A DNA stretch of 64,000 nt from Egicoccus sp. AB-alg2 (GTDB taxonomy: Bacteria > Actinomycetota > Nitriliruptoria > Nitriliruptorales > Nitriliruptoraceae): positions 1-64,000 of the forward strand of contig NZ_JBGUAX010000005.1 of NCBI RefSeq assembly GCF_041821065.1. The letters are read 5' to 3'. Shown one piece after another: positions 24,589-37,137 of the stretch (positions are counted from its first letter, which is position 1; every line of letters begins with the position of its first letter). The position numbers and the translations under genes were made by a program. A model generated the notes under the pieces. It searched no databases. It worked only from the letters and a program-made list of their open reading frames with translations, and was not told the DNA's origin.

Positions 24589-24784
24589 CGGGCTCTCCTG
24601 GCGAGGATGACGGTCGCCGGTGCAGGCTAGTGCCACACCCGCGCCCGCCGATGCGGTCAGGCGTGGTCGCCACCCGCCGCCTGTTCGACGTCGGGGGCCC
24701 TCGGTCTCGCCGGTGGGATCGTCGTCGCCCGCCTCCTTGCGGTGGGCGACGGTCATCTCCAGCCCGGCCAGAGTGTCACTGGGG

Positions 24785-25501
24785 TTACGGGTTGCGCAGC
24801 TCGAAGGTGACCGCGGCCTCGACGCCGACGTCCTCGCCGGCCTGTCGTGCCCACGACCGCAGCTGCGCGCTCGTGTCGCGCCCGCCGGGATCGCCCAGTT
24901 CCTCGAGGTAGACCGCGTGGTGTCGCAGGGACGCGATGCCGGCCTCGAGGTGGTCGGTGACGTCCACGGCGTGGGTGGGGTGGGTCGAGCCGGCGAAGGC
25001 CACGAACGCGACCGGGTCGCATGCCTCACCAGCGTCCTGGAACACCCACGGGTTGGCGGCGTCACGGGCCGCGTCGAGCACGGCCAGGCCCACGGCCCGG
25101 TGGTCGGCGTGGTTCCAGCTCGTCCCGCCCCACGAGTCGCGGTAGCTGATTCCGATCAGCACGTCGGGCCGGTGCCGCCGGATGGCGGCGGCGAGGTCGC
25201 GGCGTAGGGCGACGCCGTACTCGACCAGCCCGTCGGGGTGGTCCAGGAACTCCAGGGCGGTGACGCCGACTTCCTCGCAGCTGGCCTGCTGCTCGCGTTC
25301 GCGCAGGGGCGCCACCTCGGCCGGCGGGCGGGTGGCGATCCCCGCCTCGCCGCGGGTGACCAGCAGGTAGCGCACGTCCTTGCCCTGCGACGTCCAGCGG
25401 GCCACCGCGCTGGCGGCCCCGTACTCCATGTCGTCGGGGTGGGCCACGATCGCCAGCGCCCGCTGCCAGTCCTCGGGCAGATCCTCGAGCCGTTCACCCA
25501 T
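24785..25501 (-). CDS. PIG-L family deacetylase
   Basis: A 238-residue zinc-dependent deacetylase of the LmbE/PIG-L family, which includes the mycothiol enzymes MshB and Mca and the GlcNAc-PI deacetylase. The zinc site is [13 protein letters not shown] (His, Asp-Asp) and the distal histidine is in [22 protein letters not shown] and [14 protein letters not shown] are typical. It is shorter than MshB/Mca (about 290-300 residues), so a mycothiol role is not safe to claim. GGAGG precedes the ATG at 25501. The 196 bases between it and the SDR gene hold nothing I can call. It starts 50 bases downstream of the photolyase gene on the same strand. Confidence 0.9.
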   Translation of the reverse strand: MGERLEDLPEDWQRALAIVAHPDDMEYGAASAVARWTSQGKDVRYLLVTRGEAGIATRPPAEVAPLREREQQASCEEVGVTALEFLDHPDGLVEYGVALRRDLAAAIRRHRPDVLIGISYRDSWGGTSWNHADHRAVGLAVLDAARDAANPWVFQDAGEACDPVAFVAFAGSTHPTHAVDVTDHLEAGIASLRHHAVYLEELGDPGGRDTSAQLRSWARQAGEDVGVEAAVTFELRNP

Positions 25502-25550
25502 CGTCGCCTCCTCGCAACGGGAGCGGCACCGTAGGCGGCGCTCCGTCGCG

Positions 25551-26918
25551 TCACCGGCCCCGGGCGGCGAGGAAGCGCTCACGTGCCTCGCCGTGGTCCA
25601 CCAGCGGGCCCGGATACGCGTTGTCCTCCGGCTCGAACAGGGTGCCCTCGCGGGTCCACGGCTCGTGCACCGCACCGCCCTCGACGTCGGCGAGCTCGGG
25701 CACGTGCCGGCGGACGTACACCCCGTCCGGGTCGTAGCGGCGACCCTGGGTGACGGGGTTGAACATCCGGTTGGGCCGCGAGTCCGTGCCCGTGCCCGCC
25801 ACCCACTGCCACTGGGCGAAGTTGTTGGCCAGGTCGCCGTCCACCAGCCAGTCCATGAAGTGCCAGGCGCCCAGGCGCCAGTCGACGTACAGGTGCTTGG
25901 TCAGGAACGATGCCGTGAGCAGCCGGACCCGGTTGTGCATCCAGCCCTCGGTCCGCAGCTGGCGCATCCCGGCGTCGACGACCGGGTAGCCGGTCTCCCC
26001 CGCCTTCCAGGCCTCGAAGGCGTCCGGGTCGTCGCGCCACCGGTCACCCTGGCCTCGCAGCTCGGCCGCGGGCAGGTCCGGGTTGGCGGCCAGCAGCTGG
26101 GTGTTGAACTCGCGCCAACACAGCTGCCGGACGAACGCGTCGTGGCCGCGGCGGCGGCGATCCGCGCGCGCGTCGATCTCCGCGGGCGACAGACAGCCGA
26201 AGTGCAGGTCGGCCGACAACCGTGAGGTCTGGGCCGCGAGCCGGTCGCGGGTGTCGTCGTACTGGTCGACGTCCTGGTCGTCGAACCAGGCCGCCAGCCG
26301 CCGGCGCGCGGCGGTCTCGCCGCCCGGGATGACCTCGGGCGAGCGCTCCCCGGCGACGAGGTCGTGCCAGGCGGGGATCGCGCCGGCGTCGAGGGAGCTC
26401 GGAACCGGCACCCGCTCCGGGGTCCGGGCGAGGTCGCGTCGTGGCGCCTGTTCCCACCGGCGCCAGTAGGGCGTGAAGACGCGGAAGTGGTCACCGCTGG
26501 CCGGGCGGACGGCGGTCGGGGCGACCACCGTGATGGCGAGGTGTTCCTCGACCGCGAACCCGCGTTGCTGGCCCGCCTCACGCAGCCGCCGCAGGCGACG
26601 GCGGGCGAAGCGGCTGTGGTCCGCGGACAGCCGCACCCGGTCGGCGCCCACCTCGGTGCAGACGGCGGCCACCTCGGCGACCACGTCGCCGCGGCGGACG
26701 ACGAGTTGTCCATCGCGCTCGCGCAGCGCGGCGCGCAGGTCGGTCAGCGCCTCGAGCAGGAACCCGACCCGGTTCGGCGCCGCGTACCGCGAGCCGAGGA
26801 TGGCGTCGTCGAGCACGAACAGTGGCACCACGCGGTCGGCCTCCGCGACCGCGGCGGCCAGCGCGGGGTGATCGTGGACGCGCAGGTCGCGGGTGAACAG
26901 GACGACGGTGGTGGACAC
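25551..26918 (-). CDS. phrB: Class I deoxyribodipyrimidine (CPD) photolyase
   Basis: A 455-residue flavoprotein of the photolyase/cryptochrome family that splits UV-induced pyrimidine dimers with light. The N-terminal Rossmann antenna domain starts VLFTRDLRVHDHPAL. The FAD domain contains WREFNTQLL, GETGYPVVDAGMRQLRTEGWMHNRVR, WQWVAGTGTDSRPN and FNPVTQGRRYDPDG, the segments that bind FAD and the dimer. The length is normal for class I. GTG at 26918 chosen because the family N-terminus begins there, with GAGGC upstream; the long open frame beyond is antisense to Lhr. It is divergent from lhr, which strengthens the DNA-repair theme here. Confidence 0.94.
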   Translation of the reverse strand: MSTTVVLFTRDLRVHDHPALAAAVAEADRVVPLFVLDDAILGSRYAAPNRVGFLLEALTDLRAALRERDGQLVVRRGDVVAEVAAVCTEVGADRVRLSADHSRFARRRLRRLREAGQQRGFAVEEHLAITVVAPTAVRPASGDHFRVFTPYWRRWEQAPRRDLARTPERVPVPSSLDAGAIPAWHDLVAGERSPEVIPGGETAARRRLAAWFDDQDVDQYDDTRDRLAAQTSRLSADLHFGCLSPAEIDARADRRRRGHDAFVRQLCWREFNTQLLAANPDLPAAELRGQGDRWRDDPDAFEAWKAGETGYPVVDAGMRQLRTEGWMHNRVRLLTASFLTKHLYVDWRLGAWHFMDWLVDGDLANNFAQWQWVAGTGTDSRPNRMFNPVTQGRRYDPDGVYVRRHVPELADVEGGAVHEPWTREGTLFEPEDNAYPGPLVDHGEARERFLAARGR

Positions 26919-27060
26919 GCGCTGCCTCGGACGTGACGAAGGATCGCCAGGGATACGAGGCCGGCGCGATGGCCGGACGTCCGGTGCCGACGCGTGACGA
27001 GGCCGAGGGGCGGCGGATCGCGGACCGGTGCGGTCCCGGGTCGGGGCTACCGTTGCCGCG

Positions 27061-31722
<4,662 letters not shown>

Positions 31723-31841
31723 CCCACGTGCGTCGGGCGGACTGCCGCCTTCGGCGCGGGGTGGGTGTTCGCAATCCGTCGGGCGTGGGTTCTATGGTGC
31801 TCCGCCGGTCCGCTCCCGGATTCACACAGAAGGAGACCGTC

Positions 31842-32018
31842 ATGGCGGAATCGCTGATCGTGCAGAGCAAGGTGAAGGAGGCCGTCAAGGGCCTCGAGCT
31901 GCGTATGGACTCGAGCCTCCCGGACGCGCTGAACGAGAAGATCAACGCGCTGCTCCAGGACGCTGCCAAGCGTGCCAAGGAGAACGGTCGCGGCACCCTT
32001 CGCCCGTACGACCTGTGA
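31842..32018 (+). CDS. Bacterial histone-fold protein (single-fold, HBb/DUF1931-like)
   Basis: A 58-residue protein that reads as a minimal histone fold. SKVKEAVKGLELR corresponds to helix 1, DSSLPDALNEKINALLQDAAKRAKENG to the long helix 2 (split here by position, residues about 24-49), and RGTLRPYDL to loop 2 with the Arg-Thr pair and Asp-Leu that archaeal histones share (GRKTIxxxDI). As in Bdellovibrio HBb (Bd0055), the third helix is almost absent. Such proteins dimerise and bind DNA, bending or coating it. AAGGAG precedes the ATG with correct spacing. It lies alone between lhr and nei, with its own upstream region (31723-31841) and a strong terminator, so it may be highly expressed. Family call from motif memory. 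Confidence 0.82.
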   Translation: MAESLIVQSKVKEAVKGLELRMDSSLPDALNEKINALLQDAAKRAKENGRGTLRPYDL

Positions 32019-32089
32019 TCGACCCGGCGGGGCCGGCGCGTTCTCGTCGCCGCCTCGCCACGCGGCCGGCCGTCTCGGCCGGCAGGACT

Positions 32090-32118
32090 CGAGCCTCCCG
32101 CCGAACGCGGGAGGCTCG
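32090..32118 (+). terminator. Terminator after the histone gene
   Basis: Twelve-base arms CGAGCCTCCCGC and GCGGGAGGCTCG around CGAAC. A second small GCCGGCCG/CGGCCGGC-type hairpin lies at about 32064-32082. Both fall between the histone stop and the Nei start. Confidence 0.75.
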
Positions 32119-32156
32119 TCGCGTTCCAGGGTGTGGATCGCCCGTAGGCTCGTGAC

Positions 32157-33002
32157 ATGCCCGAGGGAGACACGATCCACCGCGCCGCCGCCGCCTTGCG
32201 GCCGGTGCTGGTCGGCAAGCCGCTCACGCGCGTCGAGGTCCCACGCCACCGTCCGCCCCTGCCCGCCGTCGGTGCCCACGTGGAACGCGTCGAGGCGCGC
32301 GGCAAGCACCTGCTGATCCACGTCTCCGACGGGCTGGTCGTGCACACGCATCAACGGATGACCGGCTCGTGGCACGTCTACCGGCCGGGCGAGCGCTGGC
32401 GGAAGTCGCCGCGTGCGGCGCGCGTCGTGCTCGCGGTGCCGGGCGCCGTGGCGGTCTGCTTCGCCGCCCCCGTCGTCGAGGTGCTCGACCAGCGGGCGCT
32501 GCAGCGGCATCCGTCGCTGCGACGGCTGGGGCCGGACCTGTGCGAGCCGGCGCCCGACCTCGACGACGTGCTGGCGCGGGTGGCGCGCCAGGACCCGGCC
32601 CGCCCGGTCGGCGAAGTCCTGCTCGACCAGACCGTCGCCAGCGGCATCGGCAACGTCTACCGCTGCGACGTGGCCTTCCTCCACGAGGTCGACCCGCACG
32701 TGCCCGTCGGCCGCGTCGCCTACGACGTCCGCGCGGCGTTGTTCACCACCGCGGGCGCGCTGCTGCGGGCCAACCTCGATCTCGCCGCCCGCACGACCGT
32801 GACGGGCGCGCCGGCCGGCACACTGTGGGTCTACGGCCGCGGTGGGCAGCCGTGCCGCCGCTGCACGACGCCGATCGAGCAGGGATTCCTCGGCGACCAG
32901 CAGCGGGTCCTGTACTGGTGCCCGACGTGCCAGCCCACCGGTGGCACGGGTGCGCCGCACGCCTACCGGGTCGGCGACCGCGAGGGCGACGTGCCGGCCT
33001 GA
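32157..33002 (+). CDS. nei: Endonuclease VIII-like DNA glycosylase (Nei/Fpg family)
   Basis: A 281-residue bifunctional DNA glycosylase/AP lyase for oxidised bases. The N-terminal catalytic PEGDTIHR (Pro and Glu after removal of Met) is the Nei signature, as in mycobacterial Nei2 rather than Fpg's PELPEV. The helix-two-turn-helix contains LLDQTVASGIGNVYRCD, and the C-terminal zinc finger is CRRCTTPIEQG...YWCPTCQP (four Cys). The catalytic-region VHTHQRMTGSW is also present. It follows lhr and the histone gene on the same strand; lhr-nei adjacency is seen in mycobacteria. No clear Shine-Dalgarno; the histone terminator suggests its own promoter. Confidence 0.95.
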   Translation: MPEGDTIHRAAAALRPVLVGKPLTRVEVPRHRPPLPAVGAHVERVEARGKHLLIHVSDGLVVHTHQRMTGSWHVYRPGERWRKSPRAARVVLAVPGAVAVCFAAPVVEVLDQRALQRHPSLRRLGPDLCEPAPDLDDVLARVARQDPARPVGEVLLDQTVASGIGNVYRCDVAFLHEVDPHVPVGRVAYDVRAALFTTAGALLRANLDLAARTTVTGAPAGTLWVYGRGGQPCRRCTTPIEQGFLGDQQRVLYWCPTCQPTGGTGAPHAYRVGDREGDVPA

Positions 33003-33125
33003 CCGGCGGGGAGCCGTGGCCCCGGCAGCAAGGGCGGTCGCGACGTTCGTGTAAGGGCTGGCAGGGCTGTTCGTGATGCAACGGTCGGACGGGAAACGGT
33101 ATGTCGCCGGCGCTACCCTTCGGGC

Positions 33126-33623
33126 ATGTCCACGAGCACCGCACCCACGCCCACCGGTCGTCCGCCGCGCATCGCGGCGGAGCGCCTTGCCGCCTGGCGC
33201 GGCTTCCTGGAGGCGCACGCCCGGGTCACCGACGTCCTCGCCCGCGAACTGCGCGACGAGGTCCGGCTCCCGCTGGCGTGGTACGACGTGCTGGTGCAGT
33301 TGCAGGAGGCCGACGGTCACCGGCTGCGCATGCAAGAGCTCGCGGCGGCCGTGCTGCTGTCCAAGAGCGGCCTGACCCGACTGGTCGACCGCATGGAGGC
33401 CGAGGGCCTCGTCCGGCGCACCGCCTGCGCGGACGACCGTCGCGGGACCTTCGCCGAGCTCACCGACGAGGGCTACGAGACGCTGCGCCGCACCGCGCCG
33501 ACCCACCTGCGCGGTGTCGAGGAGCACTTCACCTCGCTGCTCGACGACCACGAGGCCGAGGTGCTGGCCCGGGCCCTGCAGCGCATCGCCCAGCACGCCC
33601 GCGAGGTCGAAGCCGACGCCTGA
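33126..33623 (+). CDS. MarR-family transcriptional regulator
   Basis: A 165-residue winged-helix regulator. The DNA-binding part is at about 50-115: LPLAWYDVLVQLQEADGHRLRMQELAAAVLLSKSGLTRLVDRMEAEGLV, with the wing RRTACADDRRGTFAELTDEG. N- and C-terminal helices form the dimer interface. MarR regulators often repress a divergent or neighbouring gene and respond to small phenolic compounds or oxidation. The convergent neighbour is a YceI gene whose promoter region carries two MarR-like palindromes (34389-34400 and 34408-34429), making it a likely target. The region upstream has ATGCAA similarity to one of those sites, hinting at self-control. Confidence 0.92.
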   Translation: MSTSTAPTPTGRPPRIAAERLAAWRGFLEAHARVTDVLARELRDEVRLPLAWYDVLVQLQEADGHRLRMQELAAAVLLSKSGLTRLVDRMEAEGLVRRTACADDRRGTFAELTDEGYETLRRTAPTHLRGVEEHFTSLLDDHEAEVLARALQRIAQHAREVEADA

Positions 33624-33661
33624 GCGAAGGCGACGCGGGGCCGACGCCGGCAGACACGCGA

Positions 33662-33700
33662 CGCGCCCCGGCCACCGTTCGGGCGGTGGACCGGGGCGCG
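33662..33700. terminator. Bidirectional terminator between marR and yceI
   Basis: Sixteen-base arms (33662-33677 and 33684-33700) pair with one bulged A. It lies between two convergent stop codons (33623 plus, 33724 minus). Confidence 0.75.
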
Positions 33701-33723
33701 CGGCTTCCCTGACCAGGGAGGCG

Positions 33724-34278
33724 TCAGGCCTGCTGCTGCAGCTGCAGGTCGATCTCGATCTTCAGGCTCTTGCCCACGAGGACGCCGCCGGTCTCCAGCG
33801 CCGCGTTCCAGGTGATGCCGAACTCCTCGCGGTCGATCGTGGTGGCGGCGGTGAAGCCGGCCTTGTCGTTGCCCCACGGGTCCTTGATGAGGCCGAGGTA
33901 CTCGACCTCGAGCTCGACCGGTCGCGTGACACCGCGGATGGTCAGCTCGCCCGGGATCACGTAGTGGTCACCGGCCTCCTTCAACCGGCTGGAGCGGAAG
34001 GTGAGGCTCGGGTGGTTCTCCACGTCGAGGAAGTCGCCGCTACGCAGGTGGCCGTCGCGCTGGGCGTCGTTCGTGTCGATCGAGGCGGCGTCGATGGTGA
34101 CGTCGACGGTGGAGTCCTCGAGCTGGTCGGCGATGACGATCGTGCCCTCGAAGCGGGTGAAGCGGCCGCGGACCTTGCTGACGACCAGGTGCTTGGCGAC
34201 GGCCTCGACGCTGGAGTGCGACGCGTCGATGACCCAGGTCCCGGTGGCGGGCAACGTGGTGACGGTGGAGGTGGACAT
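33724..34278 (-). CDS. YceI-family polyisoprenoid-binding-like protein (cytoplasmic form)
   Basis: A 184-residue lipocalin-like beta-barrel protein. Family markers are TWVIDASHSSVEAVAKHLVVSKVRGRF, VDVTIDAASIDTNDAQRDGHLRSGDFLDVENHP and LTIRGVTRPVELEVEY (here cited in part), plus GFTAATTIDREEFGITWN. Members bind long isoprenoid chains, but in actinobacteria many lack a signal peptide, as here, and their role is unclear. GAGGAGT precedes the ATG. The upstream region has two inverted repeats typical of MarR operators, and a MarR gene is adjacent. Confidence 0.93.
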   Translation of the reverse strand: MSTSTVTTLPATGTWVIDASHSSVEAVAKHLVVSKVRGRFTRFEGTIVIADQLEDSTVDVTIDAASIDTNDAQRDGHLRSGDFLDVENHPSLTFRSSRLKEAGDHYVIPGELTIRGVTRPVELEVEYLGLIKDPWGNDKAGFTAATTIDREEFGITWNAALETGGVLVGKSLKIEIDLQLQQQA

Positions 34279-34388
34279 CGGTACTCCTCGTGGTGGCGTT
34301 GCGGCGCGGGAGCCGCGTTGCGGGTGGCCCGAGGCCGCAGCGGCGACGGACCGGTGGTGGTTCCCCGCCGGTTCGGACCCGACGGTAG

Positions 34389-34400
34389 TTGCGTATGCAA
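34389..34400. promoter_or_regulatory. MarR-like operator 1 (TTGC-GTAT-GCAA)
   Basis: Perfect TTGC/GCAA arms around GTAT, matching the usual shape of MarR-family sites, about 110 bases upstream of yceI. The binding protein is inferred from the neighbouring MarR gene. Confidence 0.45.
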
Positions 34401-34407
34401 GCACAAC

Positions 34408-34429
34408 GAAGGTTGAAGTGACAACCTTC
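34408..34429. promoter_or_regulatory. MarR-like operator 2 (GAAGGTTG-n6-CAACCTTC)
   Basis: Perfect 8-base arms separated by AAGTGA, only eight bases from operator 1. The TTG-n6-CAA core is common in MarR-type sites. It could control yceI, gltA or both. Confidence 0.5.
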
Positions 34430-34588
34430 CAAGCCTCCCGAGTTGCGCGACTAGATGTGCGCTCGCCGCACGACACGGCCGTGGTCGGGGGCCCGGCGGG
34501 CCGGCGTCGGCCAACGCGGGTCGGCGGCTCGCCCGCTAGCGTGGGAGGTACATCCAGCGCTCGCGTCCGACCAGGAGACCCCTGCCCG

Positions 34589-35881
<1,293 letters not shown>

Positions 35882-35912
35882 CCACCGGCGCGACCCCGCG
35901 CACCCCACATCT

Positions 35913-35944
35913 CGACGGCCGGGCGCGAACGCGCCCGGCCGTCG
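35913..35944 (+). terminator. Terminator after gltA
   Basis: Perfect 14-base arms CGACGGCCGGGCGC and GCGCCCGGCCGTCG around GAAC, about 30 bases after the stop codon. Confidence 0.8.
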
Positions 35945-36015
35945 GCGTCCCCGCGTCCCCCTCCCGGCCCCGCCACCTCCACCCCCAGCGCTGACTGCCC
36001 CCTTCCCGTCATCCG

Positions 36016-36066
36016 GTTGCTTCCTGCACTGAATCGATTCAGTTCTGGTCGGAGGAAGGAAGCAAC
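36016..36066. repeat. Hairpin with shared GTTGCTTCCT element, upstream copy
   Basis: Arms GTTGCTTCCT (36016-36025) and AGGAAGCAAC (36057-36066) enclose a perfect 16-base palindrome, ACTGAATC-GATTCAGT (36028-36043). The outer arm sequence, extended as GTTGCTTCCTGCAC, recurs at 37071-37084 on the other side of the 36154 gene. Confidence 0.75.
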
Positions 36067-36153
36067 GGGCGAGCCATTCGATCGCGGGCGTCGTCCACAG
36101 CCTCGGCAGCGCCGAGGCAGCGGAACACGTCATCTGCTGCGAGGCTGCGGCGC

Positions 36154-37068
36154 ATGACGTTTGCTGCCCTGTACGAACTCTGCGCGCGCCGTGACGGCGT
36201 CGTGACCGCCGATCTCGCGGCGAGCGTCGATGTCCGCCGCAGCCAGCTGCGCCGACGCGCCTCCGCGGAGGACTGGGCGCAGCCCTACCCGGGCGCCTGG
36301 GTCCTTCCCGGCTTCGACGTCACGCCGGCCGCCCGCGCGACGGCCGCCGCGGCGTCCATCGGCGGCGAGGTGGCGCTGACCGGTCTGACCGCCCTCGCCT
36401 ACCTCGGCCTGCTCCCCGCCTTCCCTTCCGTCATCGACGTGGCCGTGCCCGCGAATCGGCGCCGGCCGAGACTCGATCGGGTCAACGTCCGCTGGACAAG
36501 CGCGTGGCCACCGCCGCTGGTCGAAGAAGACGAGCACGCGGTCGCGGTGACCGACGTGGCCCGCAGCCTGGCGTTGCTCGGCGGCCGCCTACAGCTGCAC
36601 GGTCTGCGCGGCATCGCATTCGATGCGGTCAGTCGAAGACTGCTGACGCCGACGGACATCCAGCGCGAACTCGACCTGCGGGGACGCTTCGCCGGCCGTG
36701 CCGACCTGCGCCGACTCGTCCACGACCTCACCGGCGATGGATCCGAGTCGGGGTTCGAGTTCAGCGCCCGTGACCGCCTGCGCAGGCGTGGGCTGCCGCC
36801 GCGAGCGGATCAGCCCGTGCTCCCGACGGGGCGCTCCTCACGGCGCATCGACATCGCGTTCGACGGTGAGGTCGGCATCGACTGCCAGAGTTTGCGCCAT
36901 CACGCGAGTCCGGCGGACCTCGAGTCCGATGCGGTTCGGGACAACGAGATCGCGGCGATGGACCGCTGGTTGTTGCTGCGGCTCACGTTCCGGATGTTCT
37001 ACCTACGCTGGGACCCCTTCGAGGCGCAGCTCCGCCACTGCCTCGCCAGCCGCGGCGTCAGGTTCTGA
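36154..37068 (+). CDS. AbiEi-type HTH protein with DUF559/Vsr-like nuclease-fold C-terminus
   Basis: A 304-residue protein with two parts. Residues about 1-85 look like an AbiEi antitoxin-type winged helix (ALYELCARRDGVVTADLAASV...RSQLRRRASAEDW...YPGAWVLPG). The C-terminal part (about 205-300) resembles the Vsr/DUF559 PD-(D/E)XK-like fold: ESGFEFSARDRLRRRGL, RRIDIAFDGEVGIDCQSLRHH, then DNEIAAMDRWLLLRLTFRM. The canonical Glu of the 'aiEvDG' strand is Asp here (GIDCQ), so nuclease activity is uncertain. Such proteins are common and variable in actinobacteria, with no proven role. There is no toxin gene beside it. Matching hairpins flank the gene on both sides. ATG start; no strong ribosome site. 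Confidence 0.75.
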   Translation: MTFAALYELCARRDGVVTADLAASVDVRRSQLRRRASAEDWAQPYPGAWVLPGFDVTPAARATAAAASIGGEVALTGLTALAYLGLLPAFPSVIDVAVPANRRRPRLDRVNVRWTSAWPPPLVEEDEHAVAVTDVARSLALLGGRLQLHGLRGIAFDAVSRRLLTPTDIQRELDLRGRFAGRADLRRLVHDLTGDGSESGFEFSARDRLRRRGLPPRADQPVLPTGRSSRRIDIAFDGEVGIDCQSLRHHASPADLESDAVRDNEIAAMDRWLLLRLTFRMFYLRWDPFEAQLRHCLASRGVRF

Positions 37069-37122
37069 GCGTTGCTTCCTGCACGTCGCTGGCTGTGACT
37101 GGGTCAGTGCAGGAAGCAACGC
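37069..37122. repeat. Hairpin with shared GTTGCTTCCT element, downstream copy
   Basis: Perfect 16-base arms (37069-37084 and 37107-37122) with a 22-base loop, starting at the base after the stop codon of the 36154 gene. The arm contains GTTGCTTCCTGCAC, identical to the upstream copy. It can also act as a terminator for both convergent genes. Confidence 0.8.
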
Positions 37123-37137
37123 GGACGCCCGGCGCGG

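Larger units (their letters stand above)
34279..34588. other. Divergent yceI-gltA promoter region
   Basis: No gene seen in these 310 bases. The stretch 34380-34450 is clearly less GC-rich than its surroundings and holds two inverted repeats annotated separately. The gltA ribosome site AGGAG lies at 34573-34577. Confidence 0.6.

Noticed and set aside
24589-24784. Possible N-terminal extension of the SDR gene (ATG near 24760, in frame)
   Set aside because: The extension lacks family similarity and a good ribosome site, while TTG at 24588 has AGGAG at correct spacing and gives the normal length.
24785-25501. Calling the PIG-L protein MshB or Mca
   Set aside because: It is shorter than those enzymes and no mycothiol neighbour is present, so only the family is claimed.
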